Origin: Haliotis asinina
Lineage: Eukaryota; Mollusca; Gastropoda; Lepetellida; Haliotidae
Length of the DNA stretch: 64,000 nt
NCBI RefSeq assembly: GCF_037392515.1
Contig: NC_090283.1
Coordinates: 25,498,249 to 25,562,248, forward strand
Direction: 5' to 3'
Of the stretch, positions 54,103-64,000 are shown piece by piece; positions within the stretch are counted from its first letter, which is position 1, and each line of letters starts with the position of its first letter. Under the pieces are notes generated by a model that was given only the letters and a program-made list of their open reading frames with translations, was not told the DNA's origin and did no database searches. The translations under genes were made by a program, and so were the position numbers.

Positions 54103-54741
54103 ATTGAACGGCAACTGCAGTTATGTTTAAACAAAATAAATAATTGTTGTCTTGAAAACGTTTCTAAATCAAAAACGAATTGTATACGTTTTGTAGAAAA
54201 TATAAGCTCCAACAGAACCCAGAACTATCTTTAAATGGCGCTCCCATCAAAGTTATAAAGTCCTTGTGCCTAATTTTCGATTCCCATCTAACTTTTTTGC
54301 CGCATATCAAATCCCTGAAAGCCAAATGCCTGGAATCACTCGATTTGTTGTTTCCAACTCAAAGTGGGGAGGGGATCAAACGACCCTCCTACACCTATAT
54401 CAATGGCTGGACCGTTCAAAACTTGATTATGACTCCCTCGTTTATGGTGGAACCTGCAAAATCAACCTTAAACTATTAGTTTCTTTCCACCACCGAGGTC
54501 TACGACTTGGCATGGGTCTTTCAGAACTTCACCTGTTGATAGTCTCTACGCTGAGGCCGATGAACCAACACGTGCACAACGACGTAGAAAGTTGTGTTTT
54601 GCAATACATTACCAAATTATACTCTAATGAATCTAACCCTGCATTTAATTGTGTCTTCAATCCGCTTTAATCAGATTTATACAACAAGAAATCTTCTCTG
54701 GTTCCACCACTAGGGCACAGAATTAAACCCTTTCTTTCTTC
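54103..54741 (+). pseudogene. LINE copy F ORF2, thumb region
   Basis: Matches the segment between FVDD and RNase H, with several frameshifts. The TAA at 54668-54670, followed by 'tcagatttatacaacaag', is shared with copy G, so the stop was present in their common source. Confidence 0.8.
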
Positions 54742-55045
54742 GAGGTAGCAGAGGTATTGTAAGTCCCCATGGTCCCTATTATGGTGATCTACCCTCTGTT
54801 GTTTGCGATCTATGGAATGGTTTTATATTGTAGTGTCCAAATAATGATACTGTTATATTTTTTTTTAAGTTTCCACACTAGTTTTAATATGAACTGTGAT
54901 AGTCTAGTGGTTTTACTGTCCTTCGTCGACAGGTTCTACATAATATGCACATATATATATATATATTTTTATGCCACGTATGTTCTCGTCACGATGTCGC
55001 TGCAACATTGCCGATGTGACGTTAAATCGTAACTCACTCACTCAC
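54742..55045 (+). mobile_element. LINE 3'UTR-only insertion
   Basis: 304 bp with only the distal 3'UTR and tail of the LINE. It starts in 'aggtagcagaggtattgtaag', downstream of the conserved stem, and ends in (ACTC)n. An 11-bp target duplication confirms it as a separate, severely 5'-truncated insertion. Confidence 0.88.
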
Positions 55046-55056
55046 TTTCTTTCTTC

Positions 55057-55969
55057 TACCGGTATATAGCTAGAAAACAGCTCCCTCCCGTTTTCTTTCT
55101 TCTCCTCCTTGGCAGTTGGTTTGGCCACATGTCGACCTAACATTAACATCAAACAAGAATATCATCAATTAAAACATAAATATAGAAATTATAAATCCTT
55201 ATTTACAGATGGGTCCAAGGATGGTGGCGCAGTGGCCTGTGCCACTATCATTAGATCCAGAACAATATCTTCTAGATTACCAGACAACAGTTATACTTTT
55301 ACAGCAGAAGCTAACGCCATACTAACTGCTCTTAAATATATTCAGAGACACCCTAAACATAAACAGTATATAATCGATTCTGATTCTCTTTCTTGCCTTC
55401 AAGCTATTAAACCATTTCTTGTAAACATCCACGTTTAATTGCAGTTATTGAATTGTGTAACAATTTTGCTACTGGCCAATGCGACATCGTCTTCTGTTGG
55501 TTACCCAGCCACGTTGGCATTTCCGTTAACGCAATGGCCGATCTTGCTGCTAATTCGGCACTCAACAAATCTGTGACCCAACTTCTTATTCCACACTCTG
55601 ATTACAAAGCTAGCATTAGAACTTACATCCGTGATCTGATGCAAAAGAAGTGAGACACCCAAGTAGGCATAAATAAATTACATGAAATAAAACCGTATAT
55701 TGGTTACACCTACTTGGGCTGTCAGTCCAGATTTGAGGAGGTTATTTTACGACGATGTCGAACTGGCCATACACGACATACTCATGCATACCTATTGAAA
55801 GGTGAGGATTCTCCGTTTTGCATCCCTTGTGATGAAAGAATCACAGTCAAGCATATCCTGCTTGACTGTGTTGAGTATTTCATCACAAGGTATCAGTATT
55901 TTAATTCACGAGCTATGAAGAATCTTTTTAATAACACAAGTTCTCACGTTAGTGGCTGTATCCTCAAGG
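55057..55969 (+). pseudogene. LINE copy F ORF2, RNase H region
   Basis: Continues with 'LFTDGSKDGG', 'TAEANAILTAL', 'SDSLSCLQAI', 'WLPSHVGISVN' and 'FCIPCDERITVKHILLDC', with frameshifts near 55440 and a TGG-to-TGA change near 55651. It then enters the 3'UTR, where copy G landed in the 5' arm of the conserved stem. Confidence 0.82.
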
Positions 55970-56609
55970 TGAGTGAGTGAGTTAATATTTATCGTCACAT
56001 CGGCAATCTTGCAGCCATATCGTGACGAGAACAAGTAATACTGACATTGTAGAATGAATGAATATAAGAAAATAAAACCCTGTTGAGAACGAACAGTAAA
56101 AACACTAGTATATATCACAGATATACATTTAAGACTAGTGATTAGATCTAAAACAGTTTAACTATAGTGAACAAGACAATATAAAAATGGGCTATGGATT
56201 GCTAACAACTGAAGGTAGATCACCATACAAGGGACCATGGGGACTTACATTACTTTTGCTACCTGCATGGACCCCAGCTGGATTTACACCATCCCCTCAG
56301 TCGCTAGCAATTTAGGCACATATAGCCATAGATTTAAAAGAACACATATACTACGATTAAAAGAGCGGAGTGTTTGAATATACTTTGAACGTTTGTGGAC
56401 TTACGTACCCTCTCAGGAGGACAATAATTTTACAGTACTTTAACCCCCCTCGAGGATAAAGCCACGAACAATCTTAGTTACTAATTCAAAATTCCAATCA
56501 TAAAATATTTATATATTTACAATTCATTTAACAAATCTAATTCTTTTAAAAATGCAATAACTAAATGACCACTGTTATTGTTAAAAAGATCCTTCATAGT
56601 TTAAGGGAT
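55970..56609 (-). other. 3'UTR and tail of LINE copy G
   Basis: Non-coding. Conserved stem at 56405-56459, with one arm altered to GAGGATA. Ends with the (GTGA)n complement of the tail. Confidence 0.78.
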
Positions 56610-59600
56610 TCATAGGGATTTAAAATAGCTATCCCTTGTGATGGAATATTCAACACAGTCAAGCAAAACATGCTTGACCGTGATTATTTCATCACAAGGG
56701 ATGCAGAACGGAGGATCCTCACCTTTCAATAAGTATTCATGAATATATCTCGTATGGCCAATACGACATCGTCGCAAGATGACCTCTTCAAACCTGGACT
56801 GACAACCCAAGTAGGTATAACCAATATAGGGTTTTATTGCATGTAATTTATTGATACCCACTTATGTGTCCCACTTCCTCTGCATCAGATCACGGATATA
56901 CGCTCTAATTGCAGCTTTATAATCAGAGTATGGAATATGGAGTGGTGTCACAGATTTGTTGAGTGCTGCCTTGGCAGCAAGATCGGCCATTGTGTTGCCA
57001 GAAATGCCCACGTGGCTGGGTAACCAACAGAAGACGATGTCGTATTGGCCAGTAGCAAGATCATTATACAATTCAATAACTTCAATTAAAAGTGGATGTT
57101 TACAAGAAATAGTTTTAATCGCCTGAAGACAAGAAAGGGAGTCTGAGTAGATTATATATTGTTTATGTTTAGGGTGTCTTCGAATATATTTAAGAGCTGT
57201 TAATATGGCGTTAGCTTCAGCTGTAAAAATAGAACTATTGTCTGGTAATCTAGAAGATGTTGTTCTGGATCCAATGACAGTGGCACAAGCTACTGCGCTA
57301 CCGTCCTTGGACCCATCTGTAAAAAAGGATGTATAATTGCTATATTTATGCTTCATTTGATTATATTCCTGTTTATATTGTAATTCATTAGTTTCTGATT
57401 TTTTAAATGTAGTTAATGTTAGGTCAACTTGTGGCCTAACCAACTGCCAAGGAGGAGAAGAAAGAAGACGGGAGGGGGCTATGTTTTCCAGCTGAATGCC
57501 AGCTGAAGAAAGAAAGGGTTTCACTCTATGCCCTAGAGGTGGAACCAGAGAAGATTTCTTGTTGTATAAATCTGATTAAAGGGGATTGAAGACACAATTA
57601 AATGCAGGGTTAGATTCATTAGAGTATAATTTGGTAATGTACTGTAAAGTTAATTTTATACGGCGCTGCTCAAGAGATGGTTCATCAGCCTCAGCGTAGA
57701 GACTGTCGATAGGCGATGTTCTAAAAGACCCAAGACAAAGTCTTAGACCTTGGTGATGGACAGAATCAAGAAGTTTAAGGTTGCTTTTGCAAGCTCCACC
57801 ATATACGATGGAGCCATAATCGAGTTTTGAACGGACAAGTGATCTGTATAAATGTAGGAGAGTTGCTTGATCCCCCCCCCCCCCCCACTTTGAGTTGGAT
57901 ACCACTTTTAATACATCGAGTGCTTTCAAGCATTTTGTTTTTAGTGATTTGATATGCGGCAAAAAGGTTAAGTGGGAATCGAAAATTAGACCCAAGAACT
58001 TGGCCTCCTTTACAACTTTGATGGGAGAACCATTTAAAAATAGTTCTGGGTCCTTATGCGGCTTATGTTCTCTACAAAAGTGTATACAATTAGTTTTTGA
58101 TTTAGAAAATTTAAAGCCATTTTCTAGACACCATTTATTTATGTTGTTTAAACACAACTGCAATTGCCGTTCGATAGTATGCATATTTTTACCTCGACAA
58201 GAAATATTAAAATCATCCACAAATAATGATCCATCAATTGAATCATTTAAAACCTTGGATAAACTGTTTATCTTGATGCTAAAAAGTGTTACAGACAAAA
58301 TGCTGCCTTGTGGAACACCCTGATCCTGATTATAATGGTCAGACAGGGTTGATCTCACTCGGACTTGAAACTGCCTGTCTTTTAAAAATTGTGAGATAAA
58401 AAGAGGCAAACGACCCCTTAAACCGAAGTCATGTAAATCCTTTAAAATGCCATGCTTCCAAGTGGTGTCGTATGCTTTCTCCAAATCAAAGAATATCGAT
58501 ACTGCATGTTGTTTATTGACTAAAGCGTTTTTGACAAAGGATTCAAGACGTACCAAATGGTCAATGGTACTACGATTTTTCCTGAAACCACATTGAATAT
58601 TTGTTATTAAATTATTGGTTTCAAGATACCAAGTCAATCTATTGTTTACCATTCGTTCCATGGTTTTACAGACACAACTCGTTAAAGAGATTGGCCTGTA
58701 ATTCGAAGGATCAGTATGATCCCTGCCAGGTTTTGGTATGGGAACTACAATGGCATTACGCCATGAATCTGGGAAGGTCCCTGTAGAGGAGGACTTAGGT
58801 ATAGTTTCATTGGCTATATTCTTCAGTTTATCAGAGAATACCTGAATCGGATCCAGACTATTGACAAAAACATCATTATTCAAGTTTTCAGTGCAGCGTG
58901 TCCGAAATAATGGCCAGTTGGCCTTACTAAAATTCCACCTAGTTGCAGGTGGGTTATCAGCAGGATTTATAGCTGTGAGAATTGTTGGAAAATGGTCACT
59001 TCCACAAAGGTCATCATTGACTGACCATTCAAACTCATTGTATATATCGGGATCTGAGAGTGACAAATCAAGTGCAGAATACGTTCCTGTACCAGGATGT
59101 AAATAAGTAGCTGATCCATCATTAAATATGCATACGTTGTTATTAGATATGAAGTCTTCAAGTATTTTCCCTTTATTGTTAGTATTAGTACTTCCCCATA
59201 AAGGGTTATGTCCATTAACATCACCCATGATAATACAGGGTTTGGGAAGTTGGTCGTATAGCTCCTGAAGATCAGACGGCTGAACAGTTGAAGATGGTGA
59301 AATGTACAGGGAACGAAGCGTGAACGTTATTTGTAAAGAAAGCCGTATAGCAACAGCCTGAAGATTGCTTTTAAGTGGAACAGGGCTATGAAGAACATCT
59401 TGCCTCACCAAAATAGAAGCACCACCAGTGGCTTTATCACCTGGAGGTGAAAATGAATGAAATGAGTTATACTGGCGCAAGTCAAATCTATCTGTACTTT
59501 TCAGGTACGTCTCTTGTAAACTAAAAGCTGATGGTTTAAAATCTTGTGACAATAGTTGAAGATCATTAAAATTGTTTCTAAGGCCTCTGCAATTCCACTG

Positions 59601-59624
59601 GATAACATTATGAGAGCAACTCAT
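56610..59624 (-). pseudogene. LINE copy G ORF2, linker deleted
   Basis: Begins with a genuine ATG in an ATGA overlap (59621-59624) and an open 682-codon stretch: endonuclease ('IQWNCRGLRNNFNDLQLL', 'IIMGDVNGHNPLWGS', 'CGSDHFPT'), then after 'NETIPKSSS' a direct join to 'TGTFPDSWRNAIVVPIPK' of the RT. This keeps frame but removes the basic linker. RT motifs include 'FDLEKAYDTTW' and FVDD. TAA 57576-57578 precedes RNase H (open 57524-56862); a CAA-to-TAA at 56859-56861 splits off the terminal Cys/His segment. A C13 run near 57875 adds Gly residues. Confidence 0.9.
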
Positions 59625-60855
59625 GGGGGCTCAATAGGAGAGCGTGAACGAGACGAAGTCCCTTTATGCTGGGATGACTGTGAAGGGCTTGTCTCCATAT
59701 CTAGTGGTTCATAGGTGTTATGAACCTCTACAGGCACTTGTAATGGTAAAGGCACCTCAATATGTTTAAGGGCCCTGGCTTCCTTTCGTCTTAGTTGTTT
59801 CTGTTCTTTACTGGACATTGTTGTTTTCCTTTCAGGTCCATGGTGATTTTTTGGTTCAGGCATCATGTCAGTCTGGGTGGATGTTCCTGTATCCTCATCA
59901 GAAATTGCATACAGAATGTTCTGTTTTCTGAGACCCAGGAAATGGAGGTCTGGCACTCGTGATCAACCTTTGGACGGGAGGTAGATACAACAGCAGAGTA
60001 AGTTTTTTGTGTGGAGATTCTATCAGTGACTGGTAACAGTTTCTTTGCCTCAGCAAAAGATATATTATTGGTATGTTTAAGTTTGAGAATTTGAGCTTGT
60101 TGTTCAAAGACTGGACAGGATCGTGATGAGGACATGTGATCTCCATGACAGTTTGCACATTTGATGGCATTTGTGCAGTCGGCATTCTCATGTTTCTCAC
60201 CACAACGAGAACATTTTGGGGAGTTTTTGCACGTGTTAGCACCGTGTCCGAACAACTGACATTTAAAGCACCGGAGTGGATTAGGGATGTAGACTTCTAC
60301 CTCAATATTAAAGTACCCAGCTTTAATTGATTTTGGTACTCTAGCAAGACAAAACGTCAACAGATACGTGTTTGTTTTGACAGTGTTATCGCCATCTTGT
60401 CTTGTAAATCTTTTCAAAGAGGTGACACCTTGAGACTTAAGTTCTGCTGCGATATCAACTTCCGACATGTCAGAGAGACATTTTGCCCGATCACGAACAA
60501 TGCCTCTACACGAATTCAACGTTCTGTGTGGTGACACAGCAATCCTTGTATTTGCAAACTGACGAGCTTTAAGCAAATTAACAGCCTGTTGTTTTCTGGC
60601 ACATTCCACCAGCAAGGAACCTGTTCTAAGCCGAGTAACGTTTTTCACTTCGCCGCATATTCCTGCAATTGCTTTTGATATTGCAAAAGGGTTCAGTTTT
60701 AATGGTTGTCCATCAATTCCCTGGACAACCAGGAAACGGGGCCAAGAATCTAAATTTGTTGTTTCTGATTCATCATCAGAAGACGAGACAGTTTCTAGGT
60801 CTACATGCTTTCTCTTGGATTTAGATCGAGAACCAGAGAGTTGTTGGGAAGCCAT
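59621..60855 (-). pseudogene. LINE copy G ORF1 (gag-like), one frameshift
   Basis: From ATG 60855: a basic N-terminus 'SRSKSKRKH', an acidic patch, the RRM-like core ('WPRFLVVQGIDGQPLKLNPFAISKAIAGICGEVKNV'), knuckles CFKCQLFGHGANTC, CSRCGEKHENADC and CANCHGDHMSSSRSC, and the 'LKHTNNISFAEAKKLL' motif. A frameshift near 59950 separates the tail, which ends 'RSRSPIEPP'. Otherwise well preserved. Confidence 0.87.
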
Positions 60856-61227
60856 AATGAATCCCTGCTCCCCACCCACCATGGAGTGTCAACAAGGACG
60901 GCGTTAAAGTGGAAACCAACGATGAAACACCAGGATTACAGGGATGTTATACTCAAGCAATACAGACACAGGTAGCCAATACTGTCAAAAAGAATAAATG
61001 TCAGGTTGGTTCCATCCATGACAATTTCTAAAGACAATTAGAACCTGGAGGTCAGTAATGCCAGATTGGCCCATGAGCCACCGCCTTCTGGCATAGTGCT
61101 CTAGGCAAAACAATGTCATGAATAATTTGAATTTAGAATAGCCAAAACCAGAAAAATAGATATGTGCAATACCCACGGCCAACAGGTTGGTGGACCAAAT
61201 ATGCCCCCGGGTCCACAACGGGGGATT

Positions 61228-61285
61228 GGCGAGCACTTAGCGTTACCCAGCACCCACCACGAGGAGGTGGCTCGCCACGGGTGCC
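61228..61285 (-). ncRNA. HDV-like self-cleaving ribozyme, copy G
   Basis: Intact helices: P1 GGCACCC/GGGTGCT, P2 GGCGAG/CTCGCC, P3 CCAC/GTGG with loop CTCCTC. Joining strands are GGGTAAC and GCTAAGTG, the latter like copy B. G1 abuts the target duplication. Confidence 0.8.
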
Positions 61286-61297
61286 GTATCCTCAAGG

Positions 61298-61768
61298 GGG
61301 GTTACTGTAAAACTATTTTCCTCCTGAGAGGGTACGTAAGTCCACAAACATTCAAAGTAAATTCTAAATTTCCAAGTTTTTAGTCGTAGAATAAGTGTAT
61401 TTTTATTGTATGGCTAGATTTCACAAATTGCTGACGGCTGAGGGGATGATGTACATCCAGCTAGGGTCCATGCAGGTAGCAAAGGTACTGTAAGTCCCCA
61501 TGGTCCCTAGTATGGTGATCTACCTTCAGTTGTTAGCAATCTATATCCCGTTTTTATATTGTATTGTCCTCTATAGATACATTGTTTCAGGTATAGTTAC
61601 TAGTTTTACATTCTTTTCTGTGATATTCTATTTGTTTTACTGTCCTTTGTTGATAGGTTTTAAAAATACACATGTATTGCATTTCAGTGTTTTGTTCCCG
61701 TTACAATATGGCTGAAATATTGCCGATGTGACGTTAAATATTAAATCACTCACTCACTCTTTCTCTCT
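61298..61768 (+). other. 3'UTR and tail of LINE copy F, after copy G
   Basis: Completes the conserved stem interrupted by copy G (second arm at 61325-61335), the distal 3'UTR and the (ACTC)n tail. (CT)n and a short SINE-tail-like piece 'gtaaaattaaactcactc' follow at 61778-61804. Confidence 0.78.
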
Positions 61769-61889
61769 CTCTCTCTGTAAAATTAAACTCACTCACTCAC
61801 TCAACGAATCCCTAATAACGCCACTAAACTATTGAGATTTGCCATACTGGGAGCATATTTGCCCACTTATTACTTCCAGTAAGGAGGCG

Positions 61890-62068
61890 AGTGAGTGAGT
61901 TTAGTTGTACGCCGCAATCAGCAATATTCCGGCTATATGGCGGCGGTCTGTAAATAATAGAGTCTAGATCAGACAATCCAAGGATCAACAACATGAACAT
62001 TGATCTACCCGATCTTGCGACAAGCATTGGCTACTGCAGACAGAGTCCAACTCGGACCTTCACGGGTT
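61890..62068 (-). mobile_element. SINE copy, minus strand
   Basis: Same family as 43148-43421: the tail complement (GTGA)n at 61890, 'cagaccgccgccatatagc' on the minus strand, an internal deletion in the middle, and the head 'acccgtgaaggtcc' at its far end. Confidence 0.8.
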
Positions 62069-62109
62069 TCCACTAAGTACAGTTGGTAATAATTATCTTT
62101 TTCCTCATC

Positions 62110-62353
62110 GGTCGATACTGGAAAGGCTGGATTATTTGAGGTTTTGGATCTATGCGCCGCCTTTAATACCACTGATCATCAGAGACTTTCATTGATCCTG
62201 AGGAAAGCCACAGGTATCAAGGGTACAGTGGTCAAGTGGTTTATTTCATGCTTGACAGGCCGGGTCCAGACAGATGGCATCAGACACTCTAGTTCTGAAG
62301 TCACAGTACTCAAGTACCGGGTACCACAAAGATCTGTGTGGATACCAAATTGA
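62110..62353 (+). pseudogene. Fragment of a second non-LTR reverse transcriptase family
   Basis: Open frame with 'LFEVLDLCAAFNTTDHQRL' (RT catalytic motif A region with Asp; one normally conserved Asp replaced by Asn), 'VVKWFISCLTGRVQ' and 'VLKYRVPQRSVWIPN' (degraded PQGS motif). The motif order fits a CR1/L2/Rex-like RT and is unlike the dominant LINE family here. 5' and 3' parts are missing. Confidence 0.75.
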
Positions 62354-62359
62354 ATGAGA

Positions 62360-63400
62360 GTGGCGATATGATACGTATCACGATACGAAAACTATATAAC
62401 ACCTGAAGATAAAAACGAAACCATTTTATAAGTATTCTGCCAGCGTTATTTTTTTAATGTTCTTTCAGAAAGAAAAAGCTATAACGCTTAACCAAACAGA
62501 ACAGTGGAAATTAAGATTTACATTGCAACAGCTGTATTGGTGTAAATTCATTTGGAGGTTCCCAGTAATGTGTATCTATATATTTCACTATGTTTGAATG
62601 GTGATTTGAACACATAAATAAGAAATGGTATTCGTCCACTGTCACATTTGTACCATATCTCAAATCGATGTTTTAGTAAAGTCCTTTTTTTAATCTGTAG
62701 CCGATCACATGATATTCTAATCTTTATGAGATAGCATCGTAGATTCTGTGGAATGAAGTAAATAACAGTCATATCCAAATGCTTGTTTACTGAAAACAAT
62801 ACAAGTTTACTACTCATCTCTAACTCACTTTGCCATTGCTGCATGTAATTAGCACTCATGCGTTGTTTAAGAAAGGCTGTAAATGACATGCAATCAACAG
62901 AATAAGGATCTAGACAAACATGCATACCCAAATTACACAACAACAACGTCGTTAACACCTATTTGTTCACTGTTTTCGCAACAAAGTAGTGACAGTTTAC
63001 ATGCAGCTTTCAAGATCACGTTAACAGTGTATAACGATTTAAACCAGTGACGTAAAACTGACATTGATTTATGTACGATGGTATTTTACCAGGTTCAATA
63101 TAAACTCCTGCATTTGATGCTTTAAGATGGACATGTAGTCTTTTTGTACAAAATCTACGATGCAGTTTTGCTTATTTCCAGCGCACCATTTAAATGCCAT
63201 ATCTCACAACCATAGCTAAGAGCAGTCGTTGTGAAAGAGACGGGGAGTACACAACATGTTTTAGGTGAGGAAACTCCACAATTAAAGTGAGAAGAGAAGA
63301 CATTCACAAACTTCAGAATGTAAAATATCCAGAGTAAGAACCGAGAATGTTAAAATAATCCGCTAATGGTGGATCCGCGTAGGCCTCATGCGTCCCTCAA
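62360..63400. other. Host sequence, no gene seen
   Basis: AT-rich. No transposon, RNA gene or exon recognised. It is downstream of the SDR gene end on the minus strand. Confidence 0.4.
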
Positions 63401-63405
63401 CATAT

Positions 63406-63835
63406 TCAGGCAAGGGCTGGTGTGGTCATTGAGAACCCACCATCGGCCCTGAAACACTCCCCGGTTACAAAGGCTGCTTTATCCGAGGCTAGGAAGGCCA
63501 CAATGTGACCAATTTCTTCCGGGCTACTCGCTCGACCTATTGGCGTCGCATTTACCACACGTCTGTGAAACTGAAAAAGAGACCGTGAATGAACATGTGA
63601 AAGTGTTCAGCATCTATTCTGCAATCAGAGAGTATTGTAAACTCTGGCAATATGTAACCACCGGTCGTTTCTAATCCCACATGTTACTTATATAATGGGG
63701 TGTGATGTTCGTTGTAGGCTCATGCTATCAATCACATGTTTCCACACATAATGTGGTGGGTTAAACGTACTTGCCTCATCAATTTCCTCTTTAGTCATCA
63801 ACTCCGACATGTTTTGAGTGGGCACGTAGCCTGGA
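63406..63835 (-). CDS. SDR (short-chain dehydrogenase/reductase) gene, last two exons
   Basis: Exon 63775-63835 (61 bp) and last exon 63406-63570 (165 bp with TGA) join in frame. They encode '...[20 protein letters not shown]' and '[30 protein letters not shown]...ADGG', the conserved C-terminal part of classical SDR (FabG-like) oxidoreductases that use NAD(P)H. The Rossmann fold and YxxxK active site would be in upstream exons beyond the window. The donor after GAG is GCAAGT, a non-canonical GC-AG intron; the paralogue at 42252 has GTAGGT. Substrate unknown. Confidence 0.8.
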
Positions 63836-64000
63836 CTAAAACGATGAAAACAGGACAGTGAAAATTGCAATCCGCAATCCAAATAACACACCAGTAAAAG
63901 CAAATATAAATTAAACGGTATGCAATATTCATAATGTATCACAATAAAACAATAGTACTGGAAGGAGTGTATGGAATGATAACAGGAAACCACATATAAT
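63836..64000 (-). other. Intron of the SDR gene, upstream part
   Basis: Begins at the TTTTAG acceptor of the 61-bp exon (minus strand). No further exon before the window ends. Confidence 0.5.

Larger units (their letters stand above)
55970..61285 (-). mobile_element. LINE copy G, antisense in copy F
   Basis: Complete ends: ribozyme G1 at 61285, tail at 55970, and a 12-bp target duplication. Length 5.3 kb; short because the ORF2 linker is deleted and part of the 5'UTR is missing. It belongs to the IEPP subfamily with an ATGA overlap, like copy D. Confidence 0.92.
54103..61768 (+). mobile_element. LINE copy F, 5'-truncated, twice interrupted
   Basis: Starts abruptly in the RT thumb ('IERQLQLCLNK') inside a (CT)n run; (CT)n also follows its tail at about 61759, so the dinucleotide run is probably the target duplication. 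Pieces are 54103-54741, 55046-55969 and 61298-61768. Interruptions are a 3'UTR-only LINE (54742-55045; duplication TTTCTTTCTTC at 54731-54741 and 55046-55056) and antisense copy G (55970-61285; duplication GTATCCTCAAGG at 55958-55969 and 61286-61297). Confidence 0.88.

Noticed and set aside
61759..61778. (CT)n run as an independent regulatory element
   Set aside because: It also occurs at the 5' edge of copy F, so it is best explained as the duplicated insertion target.

Overview
This looks like invertebrate nuclear DNA, most likely from a marine gastropod and possibly an abalone (Haliotis). The evidence is a SINE with a long 5' head and an (ACTC)n tail that I recognise from abalone-type sequence, one dominant non-LTR retrotransposon (LINE) family, spliceosomal introns, and the last exons of an ordinary eukaryotic SDR gene. 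The genus is an inference. The window is mostly transposons inserted into one another.

Layout. 158-13948: a nest of one LINE family. Copy A is a 5' fragment, copy B is full length, and copy C lies antisense inside ORF2 of B. 13949-21787: host DNA with no gene I can recognise. 21801-41348: LINE copy D, flanked by a 13-bp target duplication and carrying a 14.5-kb Polinton/Maverick (virus-like DNA transposon, 23209-37757) inside its ORF1. 41349-43731: host DNA with a decayed SDR gene end and two SINEs. 43732-52349: LINE copy E, carrying a Crypton-like tyrosine-recombinase element (about 45999-48602) in its endonuclease region. 52361-54102: a Tc1/mariner remnant. 54103-61768: truncated LINE copy F, broken by a 3'UTR-only insertion and by antisense copy G. 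61769-64000: a SINE, a fragment of another RT family, and a second, better preserved SDR gene end.

The LINE family. ORF1 is a gag-like protein with CCHC knuckles. ORF2 is endonuclease, reverse transcriptase, RNase H and a terminal Cys/His motif, consistent with the I group. Every 5'-complete copy begins at the first base of a 58-nt sequence that folds like an HDV-type self-cleaving ribozyme. One stem covaries between copies. The 3'UTR holds a conserved long-range stem, and the element ends in (ACTC)n. The SINE shares that 3' end, and also a block with the LINE 5'UTR, so it probably uses the LINE machinery.

The Polinton. It has 160/183-bp terminal inverted repeats and encodes a DD35E integrase, protein-primed PolB fused to three SAP-like repeats, a packaging ATPase, a double-jelly-roll major capsid protein, a penton-like minor capsid protein and several small membrane proteins. 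Genes are mostly back to back with TATA-rich divergent gaps. Four genes carry one in-frame stop each and I see no frameshift, so it is a young but already damaged copy. I found no adenain-type protease. A short palindrome (G5-spacer-C5 followed by ACACC) recurs inside four unrelated genes.
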